Shown here: positions 24,522-32,232 of the stretch, one piece after another
Layout: each line of letters opens with the position of its first letter
Position numbering within the stretch: the first letter of the stretch is position 1
NCBI GenBank assembly: GCA_002068325.1
Contig: MVZH01000011.1
Location: forward strand, 1-38,623
Source: Lentisphaerae bacterium ADurb.BinA184
GTDB lineage: Bacteria; Verrucomicrobiota; Lentisphaeria; Oligosphaerales; MVZH01
Direction of reading: 5' to 3'
Length of the DNA: 38,623 bases
Made by a program: the position numbers and the translations under genes
The notes under the pieces: model-generated
Seen by the model: the letters and a program-made list of their open reading frames with translations, nothing else
The model's database searches: none
Told to the model about the DNA's origin: nothing

Positions 24522-27500
24522 ATGTTGTCCTGGCGTCGTTGCGGGATCGTGCTGCTGCTGGCTGCGTGGCCGTGCGTCGCCCAGCTCCCCGACACCGGCG
24601 TCGTGCTGTGGCTGAAGGCGGATGCCGGGGTTAAGCGTGACGCCGAGGCCCGCGTCTCCGAGTGGGCCGACCAGTCGGGCAACGGGAACCACTTTGCCCA
24701 AGCGGCGCCCGGCCTGCAGCCAACGTTTGTGGAGGACGTGGCCGGCGGGCGGGCGGCGATCCGCTTCGACGGCATTGATGACGCGCTCACCGTCTCGACC
24801 AGTCCGATCCCCGTGGCCGGGCGCACGGTGTTTGCGGTGGTGAAATGGAACGCCGCCCGCACCTACTCCTTTGCCCTGGGGTGCGGCGAGGGCACCGACG
24901 GCTACCTGCGCCTCCATGGCCCCCGCGATCTGCTCACCGGCGGGCGCTACCCGTTGCTCTACCAGAACGGAATCCTCTCGCCCAAGGTCGGCTATGCTGC
25001 CGGCGACGGGCGGCAGATCTTTCACAAGGGCTTGCACAGCCTGCTGCACTGGAACGTCTATGCGATTCCCGAGACGGCCGAGGCGAAGGAACGGCTCAAG
25101 CATCTCGGCAAGAACGAGTTGAACAACGTTCCAGACAACCGTTTCATCGGCGAGATCGCGGAAGTCATTGTTCTCGACGGCATCCTCGGTGCGGCGGAGC
25201 GGGAGCAGGTCGAGCAGTACCTCGGCGGCAAGTACCTGGGCTGGCCGGCTGCGCGGGCCGTTCCCGTCCGCAACCAGGCGCCCGGCCCGGCGATGGCCGC
25301 GCCCACGCCGGTCGCCTTCACCGACGACCGGCTTTGCTTCCTCGCCCACGGGACGACGGAGAGGCCGCTGGCACCCGGACGGTACCGGGTGCATTTCGAC
25401 ATGATGTCCAGCACGCGCGAGCAGGATCGTTTCACGGTGCGGCTGGGGCACGAAGTCCGCCCGCTGCCTGTGGCCGCGGGGGAACGGCCATGGACAGAAC
25501 ACAGTATGGACTTCGTCATTCCCGTCGGGCAGGCCGCCGAGGCGGCCATGGTGCGGGTGAGCTGGGAGGGGACGGTGGCGGAAGACGGCGGCGAGCCCAG
25601 CCGGGCGGCGGTTCGCAACCTGTGGGTCGAGCCGCTGGCCCCCATCGTCATCAGCGACGTTCAGGTGGACAAGATCCTGTATGCGCCTGGGCAGGAGGCG
25701 ACCGCCTCCATCGTGCTGCGGAATTTTGCTGCCGAGGCGCAGGATGTGCAGGTGGGCTACCACGAGGTCACGGGGCTTGACGACTGGCGGACGCAGGCCG
25801 GCGGCATCCCTGTCACCGTGCCCGGCGGTGGCGAACTTCGCATGTCTGTCACCTACAACGTCGGGCGGGTCGAGTATGGCCGCGAACTGCGGGTGGAGGT
25901 GTGGCGGGAGGACAGGCGGCTGGACGTCAGACGCGAACTATACAGCGTGGCCGACAACCTGTGGAAGGTGGCCGTCGGTTCAGCCGGCGGCGGCAACATT
26001 CCGGGGACTGCCGCGTACAGCCACGAGACGATTGCCAAGTTCCTGCGTCAGGCGCGCGCCGGCTACGCCAACTGGTTCGAGAAGATTTTCTGGGCGCCGG
26101 ACGACTGGGGGCAGCTGGTGGCCGAGCCGGGCGCCACCTGGTTCAGCGGACAGACCCGTCGCCACGAGAACACCGAGAAGCTGCAGTTCCAGATCCGCAC
26201 GGCACACGAACTGGGCATGAAGGCGATCACCTACGGCAAGTGCATGGCCGGCGGCCCCCCCGGCTGGGAGATGGCGCGCCGCCGTCCGCAGTGGTTCTCG
26301 GTCGATGCCTACGGCCGCACGATGGGGCGTCCCGGCGACGTCTGGGACCTCGACCACTGGCACGAGGCCGACCAGTACAAGCCCGCGGACTTCAAGTATG
26401 TCTGGACCTATCGCTGGGTTGACCTCCGCCGCCTCGATGCCCTCGACCACGGCATTGATCAGCTCATCGCCTCGACCCGGCTGTTCGGCTGGGACGGCGT
26501 ACGCTACGACTCCGGCGGCTTCCGCGCCCACTTCGTGCCCAGGGACGGCAAGGTGCTCTATGACGGAGTGGACAGCTTCAACACCCGCAACATGCGCCGC
26601 ACCAAGGAGCGGCTCTGGCGGGAGTTCCCCGGCTATCTGTTCGGCTTCAACACCAACGATCCCGTCGGGCAGGCGGCGACGCAGGCCTCGGCGCCGCGGA
26701 CGCCGGCGGATCCAGTTGGCCACGAGTTCCGTGAGATGATGGCCGGCGGCGGGCTGTGGATGTTCGAGGGCATGCGCGACCGGCCGGATTTCTGGGGACG
26801 GCGGATCTACAAGACGTGGAGCGATTACGCCACCGACATGGTCGAGGCGATCCGCACCATCAAAGGCTACGGCGGCCATGCCTGTTTCTCCTACGGCCAG
26901 CCGACGCTGTACAAGTTCATGATTGGCACGATGATTGGCGCCCATGATTACGTCGGCGAGCACAGCCACGCCCCCGGCTCCGAGCACTGGGGTGCGTTCC
27001 TCACCCGCTGGTCGGGTTTCATCTGGGATCATCGCCTGCGCGCGCTGCCCGACCCGGAGCGGACGGTGACAGTGACGGCAAAACGTCCGCTGTGGTGGAA
27101 GGAGTTCGCGAACGAGCTGGTGGTCAGCCCGAGCCGACGCTACGTCATCATCCACCTGATGAATCCCCCGGTGAACGACGAGTGCGCGAAAACGGGCGAC
27201 GAGGTGCCGGTGCCGCTCGAAGAGATTGCCTTCTCGTTCCGGCATCCCGGGGAGCGGTTTGTGCGGGCCCGGTTCATCGCCCCTGACACGCCCAACCGCA
27301 ACGAGGCCCTGGTTCCGCGCCGTGACGGCGAAGCCGTGCACGACTGGCTTCCTCGCGTTGACATCTGGGCCATGGTGGTGCTGGAGTTCCGAGGCACATA
27401 CCGTCCGCCCGCCGATCCGCCGGTCTTCACCGAGCCCCTCAGCGAAGCCGAGCTGGCCGAGATGGAACAGTGCAGGCACCTCTTCAACGTGCCGGTCGCC

Positions 27501-28217
27501 GACAACCTGGCGGATCCGACGCCGCACAGCGATCCCGAGAAGGCGTTGCCCAAGGACTTCGGCGCCGCGACGGTCGTCCCTCCCGCGGGGTATGCCGTCG
27601 GTGGCGAAGCGGGGACAGACGTGCTGGTGGTCAAAGGTTTCTACCACTACACCTGGCGCCTGCCGGAGGCGCTGCGGGCGGCCGGCGCGCGTGTGACCGA
27701 GTGCACCGCACGCGATCTCCCGAAGGACTATCCTGACCTGGCCCGTTACGACATCGTCGTGCTGGTGAACATGGGCGCCGAGTCGTGGGACGCCGACGGC
27801 CATCGGCGGCTGGCGGACTTCGCGCGGGCCGGTGGCAGGCTGATCGTACTTGGCGGGGGCTTCACGCTCGGGCAGGGATTCTTCAAGGGCACGCAATTGG
27901 AGGCGGTGCTGCCCGTCGAAGTACGGGTCGCCCGCGACGTGTACCAGGCGCCGGAGCCGTTGGCGCTCGGGGAACGCGAGGCCACTCCGTTCGACGGGCG
28001 GCCGTTGCTCTACTTCTTCCACGCCGCCCGGCCGCGGCCCGACGCCAAGCCGCTGCTGTGGGCCGGGGAGCTGCCCATTGCCTGGGAACGTGCCGTGGAC
28101 AAGGGGATCACGCGCGTCTTCCTGGCCACGACTCTGGGCGAAGCCGCGCGGGGGCAGACGCCGTTCTGGGAGTGGGATGGCTGGGCGCCCCTCGCCGTCA
28201 GGCTGGTGCTGGAGTAG
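24522..28217 (+). CDS. Secreted LamG plus TIM-barrel glycoside hydrolase candidate with GATase-like tail
   Basis: A 1231-aa exported protein. GGAGGT precedes ATG 24522, and the signal peptide is MLSWRRCGIVLLLAAWPCVA. Residues about 25-245 are a LamG/concanavalin-A-like module (VVLWLKADAGV, WADQSGNGNHF, IRFDGIDDALTV). A beta-sandwich linker follows. Residues about 490-850 form a TIM barrel (WFEKIFWAPDDWGQL, MKAITYGKCMAGGPPGWEM, FGWDGVRYDSGGF with Asp663 as a likely catalytic residue), reminiscent of GH66/GH-D-type enzymes though I cannot assign a family. Residues about 1020-1231 are a GATase/ThuA-like domain (DVLVVKGFYHYTW, DIVVLVNMGAESW, GGRLIVLGGGF). It probably binds and cuts a polysaccharide outside the cell. 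It ends 77 bp from the convergent isomerase gene. Confidence 0.78.
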   Translation: MLSWRRCGIVLLLAAWPCVAQLPDTGVVLWLKADAGVKRDAEARVSEWADQSGNGNHFAQAAPGLQPTFVEDVAGGRAAIRFDGIDDALTVSTSPIPVAGRTVFAVVKWNAARTYSFALGCGEGTDGYLRLHGPRDLLTGGRYPLLYQNGILSPKVGYAAGDGRQIFHKGLHSLLHWNVYAIPETAEAKERLKHLGKNELNNVPDNRFIGEIAEVIVLDGILGAAEREQVEQYLGGKYLGWPAARAVPVRNQAPGPAMAAPTPVAFTDDRLCFLAHGTTERPLAPGRYRVHFDMMSSTREQDRFTVRLGHEVRPLPVAAGERPWTEHSMDFVIPVGQAAEAAMVRVSWEGTVAEDGGEPSRAAVRNLWVEPLAPIVISDVQVDKILYAPGQEATASIVLRNFAAEAQDVQVGYHEVTGLDDWRTQAGGIPVTVPGGGELRMSVTYNVGRVEYGRELRVEVWREDRRLDVRRELYSVADNLWKVAVGSAGGGNIPGTAAYSHETIAKFLRQARAGYANWFEKIFWAPDDWGQLVAEPGATWFSGQTRRHENTEKLQFQIRTAHELGMKAITYGKCMAGGPPGWEMARRRPQWFSVDAYGRTMGRPGDVWDLDHWHEADQYKPADFKYVWTYRWVDLRRLDALDHGIDQLIASTRLFGWDGVRYDSGGFRAHFVPRDGKVLYDGVDSFNTRNMRRTKERLWREFPGYLFGFNTNDPVGQAATQASAPRTPADPVGHEFREMMAGGGLWMFEGMRDRPDFWGRRIYKTWSDYATDMVEAIRTIKGYGGHACFSYGQPTLYKFMIGTMIGAHDYVGEHSHAPGSEHWGAFLTRWSGFIWDHRLRALPDPERTVTVTAKRPLWWKEFANELVVSPSRRYVIIHLMNPPVNDECAKTGDEVPVPLEEIAFSFRHPGERFVRARFIAPDTPNRNEALVPRRDGEAVHDWLPRVDIWAMVVLEFRGTYRPPADPPVFTEPLSEAELAEMEQCRHLFNVPVADNLADPTPHSDPEKALPKDFGAATVVPPAGYAVGGEAGTDVLVVKGFYHYTWRLPEALRAAGARVTECTARDLPKDYPDLARYDIVVLVNMGAESWDADGHRRLADFARAGGRLIVLGGGFTLGQGFFKGTQLEAVLPVEVRVARDVYQAPEPLALGEREATPFDGRPLLYFFHAARPRPDAKPLLWAGELPIAWERAVDKGITRVFLATTLGEAARGQTPFWEWDGWAPLAVRLVLE

Positions 28218-28222
28218 CCGGC

Positions 28223-28251
28223 GACATGCCAACAATGTCAGGCCTGGCCTG
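28223..28251. terminator. Possible bidirectional terminator between convergent genes
   Basis: The 76 bases between the stops at 28217 and 28294 hold a GACAT-7-ATGTC hairpin (28223-28239) immediately followed by AGGCC-T-GGCCT. There is no T-run, so termination may need Rho; the double stem in a convergent gap is the only support. Confidence 0.3.
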
Positions 28252-28293
28252 CCCGGCGTCCGCGAGGGCGGTGAGCGGCCTTGGATTCCGCCT

Positions 28294-29085
28294 TCAACCG
28301 CGCTGCCCGCCCCACCGTCGGCGGATCTCGGCGACACAGGCGCGGAAGGGCGCCCGCTCCTCGCGAACGGGAAACTCGACGCAGAATGTGCCGTCGAAGC
28401 GCGCCGCCTCGAGATGCGAGAAGACCCCCGCCCAGTCCACCGTTCCCTCGCCGTAGGGGACGTGGTCGTCGTCCACGCCGTGATTGTCGGCGAGATGGAC
28501 GTAGTTCAGCCAGGGACCGAGGGCGTCCAGGAGCTCGGCGGTGTTGTGCGTCATGTTCCCGTGGCCGGTGTCGAAGCAGAACTTCAGCGAGGGGCTGTCC
28601 AGCGAAAAGACCTCGAGGAACTCCCACGGTTCGCTGAACAGCTCGCGGCCGTTGCGGTACGTGTAGGCGTAGTGGTTCTCCAAGTTGAGGACGACGCCCG
28701 CCCGCTCGAAGGAAGGCAGCACGGGTTCGAGCACGCGCCGGACTCGGGCGATCCCGTCCTTCCGGTCTGGCCACGAGCCGCCGTGCACGACGAGATTCCG
28801 GACCCCCGTCTGCCGGCACACACCGAGCCAGCGCAGGAGGCTCTCCCTTGCCGTTCCGTTGTCGGCCTCGGCGAGGTTGTCCCAGATGTGTGCCGAGACC
28901 GCCACGCGCGGGCGGTCAGTCAGGGAGGCGAGCGCGCCCAGATCCTCCCGCGTGCTGTGTGCATGGGTGAAGGACTCGTGCCATGACAGCTCGACGCCGT
29001 CCAGCCCGAACTCACCGGTGGCGATGCCCAGGCAGTCGGCCGCGTCCTGCCACGCGAAATGCAGAGCGCTGATGACGATTCCCAC
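28294..29085 (-). CDS. Sugar phosphate isomerase/epimerase-like TIM barrel
   Basis: A 263-aa cytoplasmic protein of the AP-endonuclease-2/xylose-isomerase-like barrel fold. GTG 29085 is chosen because AGGAG lies 7 bases upstream and the next residues GIVISALHFAWQDAADCLG begin the fold; longer frames only add a Pro/Arg tail. FGLDGVELSWHESF, LVVHGGSWPDRKDGI, VVLNLENHYAYTY, LKFCFDTGHGNM and NYVHLADNHGVDDDH supply the Glu/His/Asp metal ligands of this family, which isomerises or epimerises sugars or cyclitols. It lies downstream of a small unknown gene at 29164-29346 on the same strand. A role in funnelling sugars from the neighbouring hydrolases is likely. Confidence 0.87.
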   Translation of the reverse strand: MGIVISALHFAWQDAADCLGIATGEFGLDGVELSWHESFTHAHSTREDLGALASLTDRPRVAVSAHIWDNLAEADNGTARESLLRWLGVCRQTGVRNLVVHGGSWPDRKDGIARVRRVLEPVLPSFERAGVVLNLENHYAYTYRNGRELFSEPWEFLEVFSLDSPSLKFCFDTGHGNMTHNTAELLDALGPWLNYVHLADNHGVDDDHVPYGEGTVDWAGVFSHLEAARFDGTFCVEFPVREERAPFRACVAEIRRRWGGQRG

Positions 29086-29163
29086 GGGGACACTCCTGTT
29101 CGCGCCAGGCCTATGGCGGGCGGCAGCGGGGACGGTTGCGGGGTCCGCAGTGCGGGCCATCCG

Positions 29164-29346
29164 TCACCGTTCTGTGCAATTCGGCGTGCGGCGCGTGCGG
29201 CGGGGGGCTACGGCGCGGGACTTGCGAAGCTCGGCAACGGCGTGGCGCATGGCGACGGAATCGCGCAGCTTGTCCCCCCATGGCCGCGCCGCCCGTCGGC
29301 GTTGCCACCGCGCCTGCCGTTCCAGCAGATCACGCATCGGATGCAT
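29164..29346 (-). CDS. Small basic helical protein, unknown
   Basis: A 60-aa frame starting MHPMRDLLERQARWQR and continuing WGDKLRDSVAMRHAVAELRKSR, then a basic tail. The heptad-like spacing of hydrophobic and charged residues and the R-W-x-x-R..W-x-x-K-L pattern look like a real helical protein, unlike the neighbouring frames. The frame is open further upstream (ATG at 29367 is also possible), but no good ribosome binding site is seen. It is 78 bp upstream of the isomerase gene. I recall similar short proteins paired with toxin or nucleotidyltransferase genes, but no partner is here. It could be an antitoxin-like relic. Confidence 0.4.
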   Translation of the reverse strand: MHPMRDLLERQARWQRRRAARPWGDKLRDSVAMRHAVAELRKSRAVAPRRTRRTPNCTER

Positions 29347-29541
29347 TGAGGAAGCTCGTTTGAGCATGTCACTCAGCAGTTGGACGACGGTCTTCACCGT
29401 CGAGGCGCTTGCAGACCCCCCGCGGACGACAACGGTCTCGCGCGCTGGAGGGCGGACTCCGCCTGCCTGCCGCGACGTACGCGGCGCAGACACGTGTCCG
29501 CCAGGTCATACCCGAAGAGCCGGTCTGCCGCGAACATACCC

Positions 29542-29623
29542 GGACGACACGGAGGTCGTCCCTCCAGCCCGGCAGACGACGGGCACTCCCAGCGGCGGTG
29601 CAGGGCCGGGCTCCGTCCCGGCC
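29542..29623. repeat. Pair of inverted REP-like hairpins
   Basis: The first hairpin is GGACGAC-ACGGAG-GTCGTCC (29542-29561); the second is GGCCGGG-CTCCGT-CCCGGCC (29604-29623). Each has a perfect 7-bp stem and a 6-base loop. The loops are exact reverse complements, so the two units are inverted with respect to each other, as in doublets of REP elements, or they could form a kissing pair in RNA. Confidence 0.7.
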
Positions 29624-29746
29624 ACTCACGCCAGGGTTCAGCAAGTGCCTCAGCAGGGATACTATAGCACCCATCGAGGCGAATCCCCTCAGGCGGGCGC
29701 GCCTGCCCACAATGCAAATGCCAGTCCCGTCGTATCGACGCTGAGT

Positions 29747-29774
29747 TGACGGCAAGCCCAGCCGTGGTACCTTC
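29747..29774 (+). promoter_or_regulatory. Sigma70-like promoter for the GH42-like gene
   Basis: TTGACG (29747-29752), a 16-base spacer and TACCTT (29769-29774), placing a transcript start near 29781 and a leader of about 30 bases. The match is reasonable for a high-GC genome but is not confirmed by any other signal. Confidence 0.45.
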
Positions 29775-29810
29775 CCTTGGTGGACAGAGGATCGGAGAAA
29801 GGAGTTGTCC

Positions 29811-32213
29811 GTGAGCACAGGGAAACACCTTGTCACCTCCGCGGGGCCTGTGTGCGCTGGGGCGTGGGCCGCCGCGCGCCGGGCAGCACTCGGCCTGCTT
29901 CTGGTAACCGCCGCCACCCAAGCCGAAACCCAGACCAGCAGACCGGCCGTCGAGGTCAAGGCGCGCCTTGGGCGGCCGGTCGTCCACGTGAACGGCACGC
30001 CGCTTGCGTTGCCGGCCTACAGCCCGGTGGGATGGTCGCGGCCGCACTACCAGACTGCGGTTCCGCGCTTTGCGGGGCACCGGATGGGCATGTACTTCCT
30101 CAACCGCCCGTTTGCCGCGGGCGATGGCTGGGCGGCCTCCTACCACTGGCGCGGCGACGCGATCAGCCGCACGCCACTGGTCGAACCCTCGCCCGGGGAC
30201 AGCCCGTCCTACGAGGAGCAGGTTGACTTCATCCGCCGGCACGACCCGGATGCCTGGTTCTTCATCCGCGAGGTGGCGGCATCCGCCCCCGACTCGTGGC
30301 TGCGCCTGCACGCCGACCAGTGTTTCGTCACCGAGGAGGGCCAGGCCCTCTCGCCGGCGGTTCCGTCGCTGGGTTCCGAGCTTTTCTGGGATGCGCTGGC
30401 CCGTGCCGCGCGGGCGAGCATCGAGCATGTCGAGGAACAGCCGTGGGCCGACCGTGTGCTCGGGTACTGGTGCGGCTTCTTCGGCGAGGGGACCTATGCC
30501 CCCTTGTATCAGTACTGGCTCTACGATCACAGCGCGGTGATGACTGCCAGATGGCGCGCCTTCCTCCGTGAGAAGTACGCCACGGTCGAGGCGCTGCGGG
30601 CCGCCCACCACGACCCGGAGGCCACATTCGAGACGATCCCGGTGCCCCGCGATCCCCTCCTCGCCCGGCAGCGCGAAGTGGCCGCGCAACTGTACTGGCA
30701 GCCGGCCGCCGTCAACCAGCCGCGGCGCGACTACCTCGAACTGACCGCGCAGCTGCTGCGCGACGGATACGCCCGCGTCATGCACGCGTGCGCCCAGGCC
30801 ACCGGCGGCCGCAAGCTCTGTGTCTACGATGCCTTCAAGCTCCCCATGCAGGGCTGGAACCTGCTGGGCTTCTTCGATGTGGGACAATCTTGGTGGCCGG
30901 CCTACCCCGAGATGCTCTCCGGCGGCGGCTACCTCGGAATGGCCTCGCTCTTCGAGACGCCGGGGTTCGACGGACTGATCACCCCCCATGACTACCAGGC
31001 GCGCGGCATGGGCGGCGTCTACCAGCCGGAAGGACTCGCCGACTCGATGGTCCTGCGCGGCAAGCTCTTCCTCTCGGAGATGGATTTGCGCACCTACCAG
31101 AACCCGCCGCTGGACTACGGTGCGGCCCGCAACGTCAACGAGTACGCCGCCCTCAGCTGGCGCAACCTTGCCGACTCGCTGACCCGCGGCTACCACTCCT
31201 ACTGGATGGACTTGTGCGGCAACCACGACGGCTGGTTCGGCAACGACGACATCCACGCGGTCATCGCCCGCCAGGTCGAGGTGCTGCGCGAGGCCCTCGA
31301 CTGGCCGCACGCCGACGTGCCCGGCATCGCCATGATCCTTGACGACCGCGCCGTCCTCGAAACCAATGGCGCCGGAAACTACTTCAACGAAGCGGTCATG
31401 TGGGAAACCAAGATGGGGCTGGCGCGCTGTGGTGTGCCCTTCCGCATCTACCTGTTTGAGGACCTGCGGCTGGCCGCCTTCCCGCCCCACCGCGTTTTCT
31501 ACTTCCCCAATCTATTCCGCGGCGATGACGAAAGGCTCAACCTCCTGCGCGAGAAAGTGATGCGTGACGGAAACGTGGTGGTCTGGGGGCCGGGATCGGG
31601 GATCTCCGACGGGACAGGGCTGTCCGTCGAGTCAGCTGCGCGCCTGACCGGGTTCGCGTTCGAGCCGCTGCTGGCCGCCAACCTGCCGCGGCGCACGCTG
31701 GTCAGCGACTTTGCCCACCCGATCACCAAGGGGCTGAAGGCGGACACCATCCTCGGCGGGCCGCTCGCCTACGGGCCGGCCCTTTACCCGAAGGATGGAA
31801 CCGCGCTGGGAGTGGCCTGGACCAAACAGGGGAGGAACTACACCGGGCTGGCGGTCAAGGAATTCGGGCGCGGCGCCCGCGGCACGCACAGCGGCCAGGG
31901 AGAACCGGGGCCGGGCGACTGGACGTCGGTCTTCACCACTGCCATCCCGCTGCCGGCTGACCTCTGGCGCAACCTCGCCCGGTACGCGGGGGCCCATGTG
32001 TACTGCGAGAGCAACGATGTCCTGATGGCCGACGGCACGATCGTCGCGCTGCACTCGCTACAGCCCGGCCGCAAGACGATCCTGTTGCCGGAGGAACGAC
32101 GCGTTTTCGACGTGGTTACCGGCCGGCGCATCGCCCGCCGAGCCACGAGCATCGCGTTCACGCTCGATGCTCCCGGGACGCGCGTCTTCCGCCTTGAACC
32201 GACCGGCAGGTAA
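29811..32213 (+). CDS. GH42-like glycoside hydrolase candidate, secreted
   Basis: An 800-aa protein. GTG 29811 is six bases after AAGGAG; TTG at 29805 is in frame but too close to it. A hydrophobic stretch (AALGLLLVTAATQAETQ) gives a signal peptide. Residues about 50-520 look like a GH42-type TIM barrel: MGMYFLNRPF, DAWFFIREV, VLGYWCGFFGEGTY (Glu226) with MTARWRAFLREKYATVEALR downstream, as in bacterial beta-galactosidases, and LFLSEMDLRTYQNPP (Glu423) as a candidate second acid. Residues about 520-690 are GATase-like, as in beta-galactosidase trimerisation domains, then a beta C-terminus. It is the last plus-strand gene, transcribed from its own promoter, and ends 19 bp from the convergent CoA-disulfide reductase gene. 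Confidence 0.75.
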   Translation: MSTGKHLVTSAGPVCAGAWAAARRAALGLLLVTAATQAETQTSRPAVEVKARLGRPVVHVNGTPLALPAYSPVGWSRPHYQTAVPRFAGHRMGMYFLNRPFAAGDGWAASYHWRGDAISRTPLVEPSPGDSPSYEEQVDFIRRHDPDAWFFIREVAASAPDSWLRLHADQCFVTEEGQALSPAVPSLGSELFWDALARAARASIEHVEEQPWADRVLGYWCGFFGEGTYAPLYQYWLYDHSAVMTARWRAFLREKYATVEALRAAHHDPEATFETIPVPRDPLLARQREVAAQLYWQPAAVNQPRRDYLELTAQLLRDGYARVMHACAQATGGRKLCVYDAFKLPMQGWNLLGFFDVGQSWWPAYPEMLSGGGYLGMASLFETPGFDGLITPHDYQARGMGGVYQPEGLADSMVLRGKLFLSEMDLRTYQNPPLDYGAARNVNEYAALSWRNLADSLTRGYHSYWMDLCGNHDGWFGNDDIHAVIARQVEVLREALDWPHADVPGIAMILDDRAVLETNGAGNYFNEAVMWETKMGLARCGVPFRIYLFEDLRLAAFPPHRVFYFPNLFRGDDERLNLLREKVMRDGNVVVWGPGSGISDGTGLSVESAARLTGFAFEPLLAANLPRRTLVSDFAHPITKGLKADTILGGPLAYGPALYPKDGTALGVAWTKQGRNYTGLAVKEFGRGARGTHSGQGEPGPGDWTSVFTTAIPLPADLWRNLARYAGAHVYCESNDVLMADGTIVALHSLQPGRKTILLPEERRVFDVVTGRRIARRATSIAFTLDAPGTRVFRLEPTGR

Positions 32214-32232
32214 GTGCGCGACGGCGACGCGC

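Larger units (their letters stand above)
29347..29810. other. Intergenic region with paired hairpins and a promoter
   Basis: These 464 bases lie between the divergent small gene and the GH42-like gene. I see no convincing ORF. Bases 29542-29623 hold two perfect 7-bp hairpins with complementary loops (see repeat). A sigma70-like promoter is at 29747-29774, and AAGGAG at 29799-29804 is the ribosome binding site of the next gene. The rest is unstructured GC-rich sequence. Confidence 0.5.

Noticed and set aside
25980..28337. Antisense ORF of 785 codons
   Set aside because: It lies opposite the LamG/TIM-barrel gene; no motif or start signal was found.
32216..32232. GCGCG-7-CGCGC hairpin between convergent genes
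   Set aside because: Only a 5-bp stem and no T-run; in this GC-rich sequence such a stem is expected by chance.
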